Source: Natronorubrum sulfidifaciens JCM 14089 (GTDB taxonomy: Archaea > Halobacteriota > Halobacteria > Halobacteriales > Natrialbaceae). Taken from it: a stretch of DNA of 64,000 nucleotides. Below the pieces are notes generated by a model. The model had not been told where the DNA came from. It ran no database searches and saw only the letters and a program-made list of their open reading frames with translations. This document shows positions 33,073 to 42,065 of the stretch, piece after piece (the first letter of the stretch is position 1; the number at the start of each line of letters is the position of its first letter). The translations under genes and the position numbers were made by a program. The stretch spans positions 127,329 through 191,328 of the forward strand of contig NZ_AOHX01000029.1 in assembly GCF_000337735.1 (NCBI RefSeq). Direction: 5' to 3'.

Positions 33073-34125
33073 CTAGCCCGCCCGCTGTGTCCGAATCCAC
33101 CGTCGGAGCCGACCCGCATACTGGCGACCGACAGCATAGCCGCGTCGCCACGTCGACGGGCGGAGCAGATACCGAACCCCAGCACCAGCCACGGCGAGCC
33201 AGAAGGAGAGTGCTCGAGCGACCCTGCGTGCGCGTTCGGAATGGGTCAACACCGGAACCGTGATGAACACACCGAGGGCGAGCCCGAGCGCGCCGCCGGC
33301 TGCGGGAAGGGAAAATAGCCCGAACAACTCGAGGGCAGCGATCAGCGGCGCGAACGCAACGAGCGCGAGGCTCCCTCGCAACAGCAGCGACCGGGCCACG
33401 CTTCGGGGGCGATCGTCGGCAAAGACGTCGTGGCCGAATTGAATGCATTGCCAGCCGCCAAAGACACCGAGTGCACTCCCGAGTAACAACACGGCGTCCG
33501 GATCGCCATCGCTTGCGAGTACTGCGACCGCGCTCACAACGACCGCCAGCGAGAACGCAGTCGTTCCCTGTTCGGTCGAATACCGCTCGAGCAGTCTCTC
33601 AGCCACGAACAGAAACGCGAGGCCGGTTGCGACGCCGGCAACGACGTCGACGAGATAATGGAGCCCCAGTGCGACCCGCGAGAAGCAGACGAGCGTAATG
33701 ACCGTCGCCGCAGCGAGCAGGCGCCGGCGTGGCGTCCCGATCGAAAGGCGTCGAGCGAGAGTCACGTAGACGATCGTGGTCATGAGCGCATGGCCGCTCG
33801 GAAAGCCGTACCCGCTGGCCATCGCCGTCGCTTCGTACAGCGGTTGAATTATCCACGGGAGCGCCTCGAGCTCGACGAGCGGTTGACCCGGTCGCGGAAG
33901 GGCGAACACGTGTTTCAGTCCGGTAATCAGCGAGAGTCCAGCCAGTGTGAGCCCGATAACGACGGCTGCGTCCTCGCGTTTGGTTGTGTGGACCCAGTAG
34001 AAGCCACCCACGAGGAGAGCGAGAAACCAGACATCGCCGAGTTGCGTCACCAACGCGATGAGCACCGCCGCCCACTCTGGAAGTAGCTCCTGAATCGGGC
34101 CGAACTCGCCGATACCACGGCTCAT
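33073..34125 (-). CDS. PAP2-family membrane phosphatase
   Basis: A 350-residue membrane protein with the three-part PAP2 signature: KHVFALPRP (motif 1, near 71), PSGHA (motif 2, near 109) and SRVALGLHYLVDV (motif 3, near 149). About eight to nine TM helices extend past the catalytic core, with a basic C-terminal tail. It probably dephosphorylates lipid phosphates at the outer membrane face; the C-terminal half has no assigned role. Confidence 0.9.
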   Translation of the reverse strand: MSRGIGEFGPIQELLPEWAAVLIALVTQLGDVWFLALLVGGFYWVHTTKREDAAVVIGLTLAGLSLITGLKHVFALPRPGQPLVELEALPWIIQPLYEATAMASGYGFPSGHALMTTIVYVTLARRLSIGTPRRRLLAAATVITLVCFSRVALGLHYLVDVVAGVATGLAFLFVAERLLERYSTEQGTTAFSLAVVVSAVAVLASDGDPDAVLLLGSALGVFGGWQCIQFGHDVFADDRPRSVARSLLLRGSLALVAFAPLIAALELFGLFSLPAAGGALGLALGVFITVPVLTHSERARRVARALSFWLAVAGAGVRYLLRPSTWRRGYAVGRQYAGRLRRWIRTQRAG

Positions 34126-34209
34126 AACGGGTCGTACAGGGACGAGACACTAATGGATACCGCCTTGTCACGCCGTAACCTTCACGGAGTGTCCGAGTGT
34201 GTGACTAGT

Positions 34210-34569
34210 ATGTCCGAAGATGACACACTTCTTCGAAGCCTGCTGCTCATCGCCGCCCTGATCGTCCTCGTGCCGTTGCTCATGATGGTGTTCATGCTGC
34301 CGATGATGGGACTGTGGGGGTGGGGACACATGGGTGACGGCGGGATGTGGAACGGGACGGGCAGCTCGTGGCTCGTCCTGTGGCTGCTTCCACTCGGCGT
34401 CATCGCCGCTCTCGGCTACCTTTTGTATCGTGCGGTCCGTCCTCCCACCGGGGACGACACTGACCCCGCGCTTGCGGAACTCCGCATGGCGTACGCCCGC
34501 GGCGACCTCTCAGACGAGGAGTTCGAGGAACGACGACAGCGGCTCCAGACACGGAACGAAAACAACTGA
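34210..34569 (+). CDS. SHOCT-domain membrane protein
   Basis: A 119-residue protein with a first membrane helix (about 11-33), a Gly/Met/Trp-rich loop (GLWGWGHMGDGGMW), a second helix (about 55-75) and a C-terminal SHOCT motif (LAELRMAYARGDLSDEEFEERRQRL). An upstream in-frame ATG at 34153 is less likely. The stop codon TGA shares its last base with palindromic repeat D. Function unknown; SHOCT segments often mediate oligomerisation. Confidence 0.88.
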   Translation: MSEDDTLLRSLLLIAALIVLVPLLMMVFMLPMMGLWGWGHMGDGGMWNGTGSSWLVLWLLPLGVIAALGYLLYRAVRPPTGDDTDPALAELRMAYARGDLSDEEFEERRQRLQTRNENN

Positions 34570-34638
34570 TACGGTCTGCTGTCCCGATCACGGATGTGGG
34601 GCCGGCGATCAGCGGTCAGTGACGACAGCAGTCTGTAT
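34569..34638. repeat. Palindromic dispersed repeat, copy D
   Basis: A 70-bp copy with the best terminal symmetry: ATACGGTCTGCTGTC at one end and GACAGCAGTCTGTAT at the other (one mismatch as reverse complements). The inner block is GGCGATCAGCGGTCAGTGAC. It begins on the last base of the SHOCT stop codon and lies between convergent genes, so it may end both transcripts. Confidence 0.85.
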
Positions 34639-34670
34639 GGCTCACAACGAACCCGGTGACACGGACTCGC

Positions 34671-35252
34671 TTACTCGAAGCAGACGACCGGTTCGCCGGC
34701 GTCTCGAGGATCTGGATCGAACGACGGCTCATCGGCGAGCCCACCGGTGTACGGTGCTCGAAGCACGACGGTTTCGTCGGCGTAGTAGGTGACGCGTGTG
34801 TCTCGCTCAGTTGATTCGGGGAGCTGTCCGATCGCGGTCGTCAGATCGTACACGATCGAAACCAGGACGGCGTCTCGCTCCGGGTCCGACTCGAGGACGT
34901 CCATCTGTTGGGTCTGAAACCGAAAGTCAAACGTTCGTGTCTCCGAGCCGTACTCGGCGAGGAACGCGTTTCGTCGGTAGGCTCGCTCGAACTCGAGGAC
35001 GTACTGATCGCCAGCCTCGGCGAGCGACACCGGTCGCGACGGATACACACCTGGCTCGATCGCGTCATCAGGGACCGGGTCCGGTGGGTGGGGTCGATCG
35101 CTCTCGGCGCAATCGTACGCCGCTGGCGCGACGACGCTGGATTCGTTCGGGTCGTCGGTACTCGAGAGTTGGGTCTCGAGACAGCCGGGAAGCGCGACAG
35201 CAACCGAGACCCCAGTAGTGAGGAGGGCGCGTCGGGAACGGGGTGTGCGCAT
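34671..35252 (-). CDS. Tat lipoprotein of unknown function
   Basis: A 193-residue lipoprotein with Tat signal SRRALLTTGVSVAVALPGC (lipobox Cys about residue 24). The mature domain has beta character (YVLEFERAYRRNAFLAEYG, FDFRFQTQQMDV, RVTYYADETVVLRAPY) and two or three cysteines (YDCAES, PVVCFE) that may pair. It is convergent with the SHOCT gene. I do not recognise the family. Confidence 0.7.
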   Translation of the reverse strand: MRTPRSRRALLTTGVSVAVALPGCLETQLSSTDDPNESSVVAPAAYDCAESDRPHPPDPVPDDAIEPGVYPSRPVSLAEAGDQYVLEFERAYRRNAFLAEYGSETRTFDFRFQTQQMDVLESDPERDAVLVSIVYDLTTAIGQLPESTERDTRVTYYADETVVLRAPYTGGLADEPSFDPDPRDAGEPVVCFE

Positions 35253-35386
35253 ACTCGAATGTCAATTATCTATTGTATGTATGTTTTGCCTTTCACATCA
35301 CTCGGGGAGACAGTCGACGGTGATCGGCCGGCGTCGATCGGACAAAACGGAACGCGGGCTGCTCGGTGATCGACGCGGACGTGGCG

Positions 35387-36697
35387 CTACTCGTCTGCGA
35401 GCAGTCGATCGACCATCTGGTCGGGGTCGAACCGCTCTATGTCGTCGTAGCCCTGTCCAACGCCGAGAAAGAGGATCGGCTTCCCGGTGACGTGGGCGAC
35501 CGAGATCGCCGCCCCGCCGTTTGAGTCCGCATCGGCTTTCGTCAGGATCGCACCGTCGATCGCCGCCGCGTCGTTGAACTCACGGGCGCGGTTGACTGCG
35601 TCCTGTCCTGCCACGGCCTCGTCGACGAAAATCGTCATATCGGGACCGACGACTCGGTCGATCTTCTCGAGTTGGTCCATCAGTCCTTCGTCGGTGTGGA
35701 GTCGACCCGCCGTGTCGCCGAGGACGACGTCGATGTCGTTCGCTTCGGCGTACTCGACGGCGTCGTACAACACGGCGGCGGGGTCGCCGCCCTGCTCGTG
35801 GGCGATGAGTTTCGTATCCAGCGCGTCGGCGTGTTCTTGGATCTGCTCGTTGGCGCCGGCGCGGTAGGTGTCGCCGTTGGCCATCACCGTCGAGTACCCA
35901 CGCGCCTCGAAGTAGCGGCTCAGCTTCGCGATCGAGGTGGTCTTCCCGACGCCGTTGACGCCGGTGAAGACGATCGTGACCGGCTTGTCCTCGATGGCGA
36001 TGCGCTCGTCGAAATCGAACTGGCCGACGCTGATCACGTCGTAGATGGCATCGCGTAGTGCCTCCTCGACGACCTCGCCCGTCGAGGTCGTAAACGTCCG
36101 CGTCTCGCCAACCAGCTCCTCGCGAATGTTGTCGAGAATTTCCTCGGCAACGCCCATCTCGACGTCGCTCGAGAGCAACGCCAACTCGAGTTCGTGCAAC
36201 GGGCCCTCGAGGTCCTCTTCCTCGATGACGAACTTCCCCTTGACGAGCGAGCGAGCTTTGGCACCGAAGCCGGTCGAGTTGGAGCTGTCGTCCGACTCAT
36301 CGGCGTCGTCGGCCGACTCCTGCTCGGCATCCGCGTCGGCCTCGTCCATCGCTGGTTCCGGCTCGTCGGCCGGTTCCGAATCTGCTTCGTCGGTCTCGAG
36401 GCCGGGAGCCGACGATGGCTCCTCCTGAACGGGAGACTCGGCGCTCGCTGCCGGGTCGGGTGTCGGCGCTGGCTCGTCCTCGGACGACACAGCGTCGACA
36501 TCGGCCTCGGTCGCATCAGGGGTAGTGTCAGGGGCTTCCGGCGGCTCGGCTGTGGCTGCCGCATCGGCGTCCGCGTCCACGTCGGCGGCCGCTTCGTCCT
36601 CGAGGTCGTCCTCGTCGACCTCCTCGACGTTCTCTTCGGCGGCTTCTTCAGCGTCTTTCCGGAAGCTCCCGAGTTTCTTCTTCAGGTTATCGAACAT
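35387..36697 (-). CDS. ftsY: SRP receptor GTPase FtsY
   Basis: A 436-residue SRP receptor. A very acidic, repeat-like A domain (about 12-140, runs of DADADA/EPAxxP) precedes the N domain (about 145-235) and the G domain with GVNGVGKT (246-253), DTAGRLH and TKADADSNGG. It receives SRP-ribosome complexes at the membrane. It is the last gene of an LX-pfdA-ftsY operon, 21 bp after pfdA. Confidence 0.97.
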   Translation of the reverse strand: MFDNLKKKLGSFRKDAEEAAEENVEEVDEDDLEDEAAADVDADADAAATAEPPEAPDTTPDATEADVDAVSSEDEPAPTPDPAASAESPVQEEPSSAPGLETDEADSEPADEPEPAMDEADADAEQESADDADESDDSSNSTGFGAKARSLVKGKFVIEEEDLEGPLHELELALLSSDVEMGVAEEILDNIREELVGETRTFTTSTGEVVEEALRDAIYDVISVGQFDFDERIAIEDKPVTIVFTGVNGVGKTTSIAKLSRYFEARGYSTVMANGDTYRAGANEQIQEHADALDTKLIAHEQGGDPAAVLYDAVEYAEANDIDVVLGDTAGRLHTDEGLMDQLEKIDRVVGPDMTIFVDEAVAGQDAVNRAREFNDAAAIDGAILTKADADSNGGAAISVAHVTGKPILFLGVGQGYDDIERFDPDQMVDRLLADE

Positions 36698-36718
36698 GGT
36701 AACGATACAGAGCCGACG

Positions 36719-37165
36719 TTACTCGTCGCCCTGTCCCTGACCCATCTGCTGCATCTGCTGTTGCATGGCCTGCTGTTGGAGCTGCTGGGCCTGCTGCTCG
36801 AGTTCCGTGCTCTCGGACTCGAGCTCGGCGATCTCGCTGTTGACCTCGTCGATGCGGTCGTCGAGGTTCTCCTTTTTGTTCTCGAGGGCGTCGACGGCGT
36901 CGTCCTGCTCGAACTCACCGGCGTAGTCCGCGCCGAGTTCGACGATCACTTCGTCGATGTCCTCGACGGTCGCGCGAAGATAGGCCCCGCCACCGAGTGG
37001 GACCTGCACGGTCGAGTCCGTCTCGAGGGTTTCGATCGCGTCGATAGCCTCGTCGGTCTCGGTTTTCTGCTGCTGGATCGCTTCGACGTCTGCTTCGAGT
37101 TCTTCGATCTCTTCTTGGATCTGCTGGAGCTCCTGGGAGAGCTGCTGGAGTTGCTGCTGACCCAT
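36719..37165 (-). CDS. pfdA: Prefoldin subunit alpha
   Basis: A 148-residue coiled-coil subunit of the hexameric chaperone that hands unfolded proteins to the thermosome. Two long helices (about 1-47 and 95-140), rich in Gln/Leu/Glu, flank the beta hairpins (TDSTVQVPLGGGAYLRATV, DEVIVELGADYAGEF). The C-terminal tail is Gln/Met-rich. Its ATG shares a base with the L18a/LX stop (37165). Confidence 0.95.
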   Translation of the reverse strand: MGQQQLQQLSQELQQIQEEIEELEADVEAIQQQKTETDEAIDAIETLETDSTVQVPLGGGAYLRATVEDIDEVIVELGADYAGEFEQDDAVDALENKKENLDDRIDEVNSEIAELESESTELEQQAQQLQQQAMQQQMQQMGQGQGDE

Positions 37166-37338
37166 TATTCGCTAACCTCCTCGAGGTCGATCTCGGTTCG
37201 CTTCAGTCCGTGCTGGCTCCCGAGCTGGGAGAGCACGTGTTCGCGGGCGACGTTCTCGTTTTCCGCATCGATCGTCGTTTCGAACGGCGCGTAGCCGTCT
37301 CGGCTTTTGAACTGGCCAGTGACCGTAAATTGACTCAT
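37165..37338 (-). CDS. 50S ribosomal protein L18Ae/LX
   Basis: A 57-residue archaeal ribosomal protein LX (L18a/L20e): MSQFTVTGQFKSRDGYAPFE begins the single alpha/beta unit and EHVLSQLGSQHGLKRTEI ends it. The start is the ATG at 37338; a longer reading from 37425 is not conserved. First gene of the operon with pfdA and ftsY, the standard archaeal order. Confidence 0.95.
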   Translation of the reverse strand: MSQFTVTGQFKSRDGYAPFETTIDAENENVAREHVLSQLGSQHGLKRTEIDLEEVSE

Positions 37339-37461
37339 GGCTATTCCTCCGGCAGGCAGTCGGAAGAATCTTCCCTTCTGTCGGAGCCAGTCCGGTGACA
37401 GAAGAGTGGTGTGAGAATCGACCACCGTAAGGGTCGTTCGTGGCCGAAAACGGACGAGCGA

Positions 37462-38409
37462 CTATATCTGGCCGGGCTGTTGGCCCGATGGGCCGCCCGA
37501 CAGTGCACTCGAGTCGCGTTTTCGTGTAACGATCCGGTCGGGGTCGATGCCGTCGAACTCAGGTGGCAACTCGCCGTCGGTCGCATACTGGTACAGTGCC
37601 GTCTTCGCGATCGCCGTCGCGGCGATATGGACGACCACGAGTGCGCCAAGCGCCACCACGGTCGGGACGACCGTGAAGACGAGCACGGGACCCGGGTTTG
37701 CGACCAGCAACAGTGGCGCGCCGATCCCGACAGCAGCGACGAGCGCACCGAGCGAGACCGTCACCAATCCGACCCCGAGACTGATCCCACCAGCCTCACC
37801 CCAGGTGTCGCGAAACAGGCTCACGCTGTTCCGTAACGACGCTCGAACGCCACCGTTCTGGAAGACGATGACGGGAACGATGAAAAACGTCATCATGAAC
37901 CAGGCCGCGCCAGCGATCGCTCTGACGAGCTGGGCACCCCAGCCGTCCTGACTCTCGAGAGCCTGAAAAATCAGGCCGACAACCGCACCGACGACGCCCC
38001 ACGTGAGGATCGTCCGTCGGGACTCCCAAGCACCAGCAAGTCCGTCGCGGAGACTGGTCGGTTCATCGTGGAACAGAGTCCCGACCGAATGGACGAGTGC
38101 AGCGCTGAAGAAGGTCGCAACCGACGTCGCGGCGAACATCACCAGAAACGAGACGACGACACCGAGTATCGTCATCATCGTCTCGCCGCCGGAGACACCG
38201 GCGACCTGCTCGAGCAGCGCGAGTCCGAACGTGGCACCGAACAACACTGCGACGAGTCCGGCGACGAGGACGACCAGTCCGGTCATCCAGACGAGTCCGT
38301 ACAGCAACGGGAAGACGAGCAACCACTTCTCGCGCCGGAGGACGCCGAACGATGACTTGGCGATCGCGAACCCGTTTCTGAATCGATCGAACACTGATTG
38401 GAGGGACAT
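37462..38409 (-). CDS. DUF6159-like polytopic membrane protein
   Basis: A 315-residue protein with about six TM helices. It has a short cytoplasmic N-terminus (FDRFRNGFAIAKSSFGVLRRE) and a polar C-terminus (GIDPDRIVTRKRDSSALSGG). The N-terminal motif of Ser/Lys then W-x-LF-P matches DUF6159-type haloarchaeal and actinobacterial proteins. Function unknown. It lies between the LX operon and the ASCH gene, where other archaea often have eif6 adjacent to LX. Confidence 0.8.
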   Translation of the reverse strand: MSLQSVFDRFRNGFAIAKSSFGVLRREKWLLVFPLLYGLVWMTGLVVLVAGLVAVLFGATFGLALLEQVAGVSGGETMMTILGVVVSFLVMFAATSVATFFSAALVHSVGTLFHDEPTSLRDGLAGAWESRRTILTWGVVGAVVGLIFQALESQDGWGAQLVRAIAGAAWFMMTFFIVPVIVFQNGGVRASLRNSVSLFRDTWGEAGGISLGVGLVTVSLGALVAAVGIGAPLLLVANPGPVLVFTVVPTVVALGALVVVHIAATAIAKTALYQYATDGELPPEFDGIDPDRIVTRKRDSSALSGGPSGQQPGQI

Positions 38410-38518
38410 GGCTGAAAGATCAATGGCAGTAACTATAAGCCTTGACGACTGGTTTCAGCGCTGACACACCGTCCGCGTTTGGCCAAACGGTTTTGTTCGA
38501 GGCGTCGTATCAACCGCT

Positions 38519-38836
38519 ATGAGCGAACTCGAGCCAACCGAACTGTTACCGAGCGAGCGCATGCAAACCCAGGCGCTCGACGGCGAGGTCACCCAGATCC
38601 ATCGCGGCCACCAGTACGCCGACGTCGGCGATACGTTCACCATCGAGGAGACGACGTTCGAGGTCACCGACGTGACCGAGCGCACACTCGGCGACTTGAC
38701 CGACGAGGACGCCCGGGCCGAAGGGATGGCCGACCTCGAGGCCTACCGCGGGCTCCTCGAGCGAGCCCACGACAACTTCGAGTGGGACGACGACAGCGAG
38801 GTCGTCTTACACCGGTTTGAACGGCACTCGGCGTAG
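38519..38836 (+). CDS. ASCH-domain (PUA-like) protein
   Basis: A 105-residue protein with the ASCH beta-barrel: LLPSERMQTQALDGEVTQIHRG, YADVGDTFTIEETTFEVTDV and RTLGDLTDEDARAEGMADLE, with the helix between strands typical of the fold. ASCH domains bind RNA or modified nucleosides. The only plus-strand gene in this ribosomal neighbourhood, divergent from the DUF6159-like gene. Confidence 0.87.
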   Translation: MSELEPTELLPSERMQTQALDGEVTQIHRGHQYADVGDTFTIEETTFEVTDVTERTLGDLTDEDARAEGMADLEAYRGLLERAHDNFEWDDDSEVVLHRFERHSA

Positions 38837-38971
38837 GGTCTCAGGCCCCCGCGTTGGATCGACACTGCTGTGCGTGACAGGTCGATTCGAGAGTCTGCGC
38901 AGGGGAGCATCACGAGGAAAAAGCGGCTGGGCAATCAGCATCGACGAACACAGCGGGCCGGACGAAACCGG

Positions 38972-39637
38972 TTAGTCCAGATAGCCCAGTGCGTCTTCGA
39001 TCCGGCCCAGTTCCGGTCCGGTGGTGTCCGAACCAACGACGTAGCCGGCGTCGTTTGCGATGAGCCCGGAGCCGACGAGTGGGGCACCGTAGTTGACGGT
39101 GCCGACATCGGCTCGGACGTCGAGTGCGTCCTCGAGGGTGTCGAGTTCCTCGTCAGTTGCTTTCGGGTGACAGAGCACGCCTGAATTCGTCGCGACCGCG
39201 GCCGTGCCGACGGTCCGGACACCGGCGAGGTCGCCACGTTCGACGGGGACCTCGAGGGTGTCTTTGACGATCTGGACGGCCTCCCGCGGGAGGTCGGGAT
39301 GGACGTACGCGCCGTAGTCGTTCGCGAGGACGACGTTCCCGGCGGCGTTGATCTTTCCCGGAAGCTCTGCGACGGGGAGATCGACTTCCTCCTCGAGTCG
39401 CTCGCGTTCGTACTCGAGAACTCGGGCACTGACGAGCAGTCCGTTCTCGTTTCCTGTCGCTAACGCACCGACCGTCGAGGAGCCACCGACGGTCGTACAG
39501 ATTGCGGGCACCTCGAGTTCGTCGGTCAGGTCAGCGACGGCATCGTCGTCGACGTCCGGGCGGACGAGCACGCACGAGTCGGTCGCGCGAGCGAAGACGC
39601 CGATGTACGCCGACCCAGCGAAAGCGAGACGCTTCAA
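38972..39637 (-). CDS. eif6: Translation initiation factor 6
   Basis: A 221-residue aIF6, which binds the 50S subunit and blocks subunit joining. It has the five-fold alpha/beta pseudo-repeats (for example [51 protein letters not shown]). The start codon is TTG at 39637, two bases after the L31e stop, with no ATG or GTG nearby, so it likely depends on translational coupling. Operon L39e-L31e-eif6. Confidence 0.95.
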   Translation of the reverse strand: MKRLAFAGSAYIGVFARATDSCVLVRPDVDDDAVADLTDELEVPAICTTVGGSSTVGALATGNENGLLVSARVLEYERERLEEEVDLPVAELPGKINAAGNVVLANDYGAYVHPDLPREAVQIVKDTLEVPVERGDLAGVRTVGTAAVATNSGVLCHPKATDEELDTLEDALDVRADVGTVNYGAPLVGSGLIANDAGYVVGSDTTGPELGRIEDALGYLD

Positions 39638-39639
39638 AT

Positions 39640-39918
39640 TTACTCGGCGACCTCGGCCTCGACGACAGCCGCACCGTCTTCGTCGAAACGAGCCGCGCGG
39701 ACACGAAGCTTCCGTGGCGGGTTGGAACGGCCCTGCGACCAGACTTCCTCGTTGATCGAGGGGTCCAGACGGATGGCGTCCTCGTCGACCGCGAAGTGTT
39801 TGGCGAGGTGCTCGCGGATGAGTCGCATCGCGTAATCGGCGGCCTCGTGGTTGGCTCCCTTCTTGACGTCGCGCAGTGGAACGGTAACGACACGTTCCTC
39901 GAAATCACTTGCACTCAT
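39640..39918 (-). CDS. rpl31e: 50S ribosomal protein L31e
   Basis: A 92-residue ribosomal protein with the L31e core: [33 protein letters not shown], and [20 protein letters not shown], which binds near the tunnel exit. It starts 2 bases after the L39e stop and ends 2 bases before the eif6 TTG. Confidence 0.97.
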   Translation of the reverse strand: MSASDFEERVVTVPLRDVKKGANHEAADYAMRLIREHLAKHFAVDEDAIRLDPSINEEVWSQGRSNPPRKLRVRAARFDEDGAAVVEAEVAE

Positions 39919-39920
39919 CG

Positions 39921-40073
39921 TTATTCGTCAGTGTCGTTGCGCCGCCAGTTGCGTCGCTTGGGGTTTCGCTGCACTTCCATGTTGGTCTTCATCATGACCC
40001 AGGCCGGAACGCGGCTGTTCTGGTTCTCGAGTTTGGCAAGACGCTTTTTCTTGCCCTTCGATTTCTTACCCAT
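39921..40073 (-). CDS. rpl39e: 50S ribosomal protein L39e
   Basis: A 50-residue basic protein that lines the exit tunnel: [18 protein letters not shown] then [19 protein letters not shown]. The length and sequence match the family; the ATG is at 40073. First gene of the L39e-L31e-eif6 operon. Confidence 0.97.
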   Translation of the reverse strand: MGKKSKGKKKRLAKLENQNSRVPAWVMMKTNMEVQRNPKRRNWRRNDTDE

Positions 40074-40217
40074 AGTAGCCGGACGTAGCCCGCGGTGGCA
40101 TAAAATCTTGTCCATCTCGAAGACGCACGCAGTATCGCCTCATACGGACGCCTCCCCGTCAGTACTGGGACAATCGCGACTCCTGTGAAGCTACCGAGAG
40201 AGCGCGATTGCAGTTCG

Positions 40218-41192
40218 TCAGCGCCACGGTTCCTGCCCGGCAAGCCGCTCGAGCGTGCGCGTGACGGCCTCGAGGGTCGCCTCGCTGAGTTCGGTCGTAT
40301 ACGTCCAGTGGTCGATGCCCTCGTAGCCGTCGTGGCGGTGAAACGCGTCGTGGTTGCCACAGCCGCGGCCATGCCACCGAGTGCCACCACCGAACTCGTC
40401 CGGGCCGGCGTAGGCGGTCGCCATCGGCGAGACACGCAGCGTGTTCTCGTCGGTTCGGACTGCGGTTCCGAGGTCATGCGAACAGCGAGAGCCGCCGACA
40501 TCCTCGACGATCGCCGACGGGAGAAACGGATGAAGCGTCTCGTGAATCGCCATATTTCTCGTCACCGCCCGCGAGTCCCAGAGTTCGGTTGCGCCGACAT
40601 TCGCGACGGTTCCCGCGTCACCGGCCGTCCCGTCGATCTCGGCACCGACGATCGCGTTCGGCGACAGCGTCCCGCCGTAGCCCACCCGGTAGTTCAGCGG
40701 TGCCCAGCACAGAAGCACGTGACAGGTCGACCCAGTGAGGGCGTTTCGCTCTCGAAGCTGGTCGCGAAAGACCTCGAGGACGGTCTCTCGAGACGGGAAC
40801 ACGGCTTCCGAGGATAGTGGTGTCGCCGAGAGCGGAAACTGGACCAGTCTGGCGCGCTCGATATGTGCCTCGAGTCCCTCGAGCCGATCGCGCTCGTGGG
40901 CGTACGTTAGGATCTGGTCGACGGCGTCCTCGATGGCCGCAAACGCGTCTCGAAACGGCGGCGGCCAGTTGTCCCGGATACCGTCGAACCCGTATCGAAG
41001 CCATGCCCGAAGTGCCACTGGTCCGGGGTAGACACGGATGTGAAGCGGCCCGTCGCCGAGAGTCTGTGCGGCGACACCGCGGGTCGTCTGCGAGACGGCG
41101 ACCGCGCCGCCGATCGATGCCAGTAGCTCTCGGCGACTGACGAGGGTTCCCGTTCCAGATGTGGACAACCGTGTCCGAAGCGACGCTGTCAC
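40218..41192 (-). CDS. Tat-exported HExxH metalloprotease-like protein
   Basis: A 324-residue exported protein from GTG 41192. A Tat signal (SRRELLASIGGAVAV, 19-33) precedes a cleavage region (VAAQTLG). The mature domain has HETLH (217-221), a zinc-binding HExxH, with H239 (CSHD) a possible third ligand. The C-terminus is rich in His and Trp (HGRGCGNHDAFHRHDGYEG). Four cysteines could form disulfides. I do not recognise a named peptidase family, so protease activity is inference. Confidence 0.65.
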   Translation of the reverse strand: MTASLRTRLSTSGTGTLVSRRELLASIGGAVAVSQTTRGVAAQTLGDGPLHIRVYPGPVALRAWLRYGFDGIRDNWPPPFRDAFAAIEDAVDQILTYAHERDRLEGLEAHIERARLVQFPLSATPLSSEAVFPSRETVLEVFRDQLRERNALTGSTCHVLLCWAPLNYRVGYGGTLSPNAIVGAEIDGTAGDAGTVANVGATELWDSRAVTRNMAIHETLHPFLPSAIVEDVGGSRCSHDLGTAVRTDENTLRVSPMATAYAGPDEFGGGTRWHGRGCGNHDAFHRHDGYEGIDHWTYTTELSEATLEAVTRTLERLAGQEPWR

Positions 41193-41315
41193 GACTGATC
41201 GCCGGCGAGTCCGATTGCCATCGCGTCTTGACTGCTACACCGGCCGCCGACATCACGTTTCGACTTGCATTGTTCGGCGACTCATACGGCCGGCTCAGAC
41301 GGGTTGCGGTCCCGA

Positions 41316-41873
41316 TCACTCGAGTGGAAACGACGTCACTGTCGAGTACACCGGTCCCCCGCCGGTGAGCGTGCTCTCTGTCAGCCGAATCTCGTCGACG
41401 CGGGTCTCACCGATCGTCGGCTCGCGCTCTTCGACGAGTTCCTGGACGAGGGCTTTCCCGCCGGCGTGGTCCATCCGTGCAATCGTGACGTGTGGCGTGA
41501 ACTCGTGTGACTCCGCCTCGAACCCCATATCGGTCGTTCGGCGTTCGATCGCCTCGTGGAGCCGGGTGAGTTCCTCGCCCCCCGTTTCGGTGCCGACCCA
41601 GAGCACGCTGATGTACTCGAGACTCGGAAAGACGCCGAGGCCGCCGTAGCGGACGGGAAAGGGGTCGACGTCGGCACCGTCGACGGCAGCTGACAGTTCG
41701 CGCTCGAGGGCCGGTAGGCGGTCTTCGTCGACATCACCGAGGAACGTCAGGGTCACGTGGGTCTGCTCGGGGTCGGTGAAGTTGAGTCCGCTCGCGTCTT
41801 CGAACTCGGCTTGCAGGTTGGCGACCGCTTCCGTGAGGTCGTCGGGGAGGTCGACGCTGACGAACAGTCGCAT
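41316..41873 (-). CDS. thpR: RNA 2',3'-cyclic phosphodiesterase (2H)
   Basis: A 185-residue enzyme that opens 2',3'-cyclic phosphate RNA ends, in the cytosol. Both 2H signatures are intact: H39-V-T41 (THVTLTFLG) and H128-V-T130 (PHVTIARMD). It begins MRLFVSVDLP, the usual ThpR start, at 41873. The divergent intergenic region to the FAD enzyme contains palindromic repeat E. Confidence 0.94.
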   Translation of the reverse strand: MRLFVSVDLPDDLTEAVANLQAEFEDASGLNFTDPEQTHVTLTFLGDVDEDRLPALERELSAAVDGADVDPFPVRYGGLGVFPSLEYISVLWVGTETGGEELTRLHEAIERRTTDMGFEAESHEFTPHVTIARMDHAGGKALVQELVEEREPTIGETRVDEIRLTESTLTGGGPVYSTVTSFPLE

Positions 41874-41918
41874 ACGTGGTCGTTCGCGGGCAGTGTACTC
41901 AATGGTAGGGGTGGTGTG

Positions 41919-41998
41919 ATACGGATTGCTGTCCCGATGACCCGCCGATCGCCAGCATGGGTCGACGATCGGCAAGACGTGACTCCAGTAAACCGTCT
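41919..41998. repeat. Palindromic dispersed repeat, copy E
   Basis: An 80-bp copy between the divergent thpR and FAD-oxidoreductase genes: left end ATACGGATTGCTGTCCCGAT; right end GTGACTCCAGTAAACCGTCT. The core (41944-41973) has arms GCCGATCGCC / GACGATCGGC around AGCATGGGTC, inverted relative to copy B. It lies in a promoter region, not behind a gene. Confidence 0.8.
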
Positions 41999-42065
41999 GG
42001 GTTCTCGACCGTCGGCGCACTCGTTAGGCCTCCCGATTATACTGATCCGACACGTGGATACGGTG

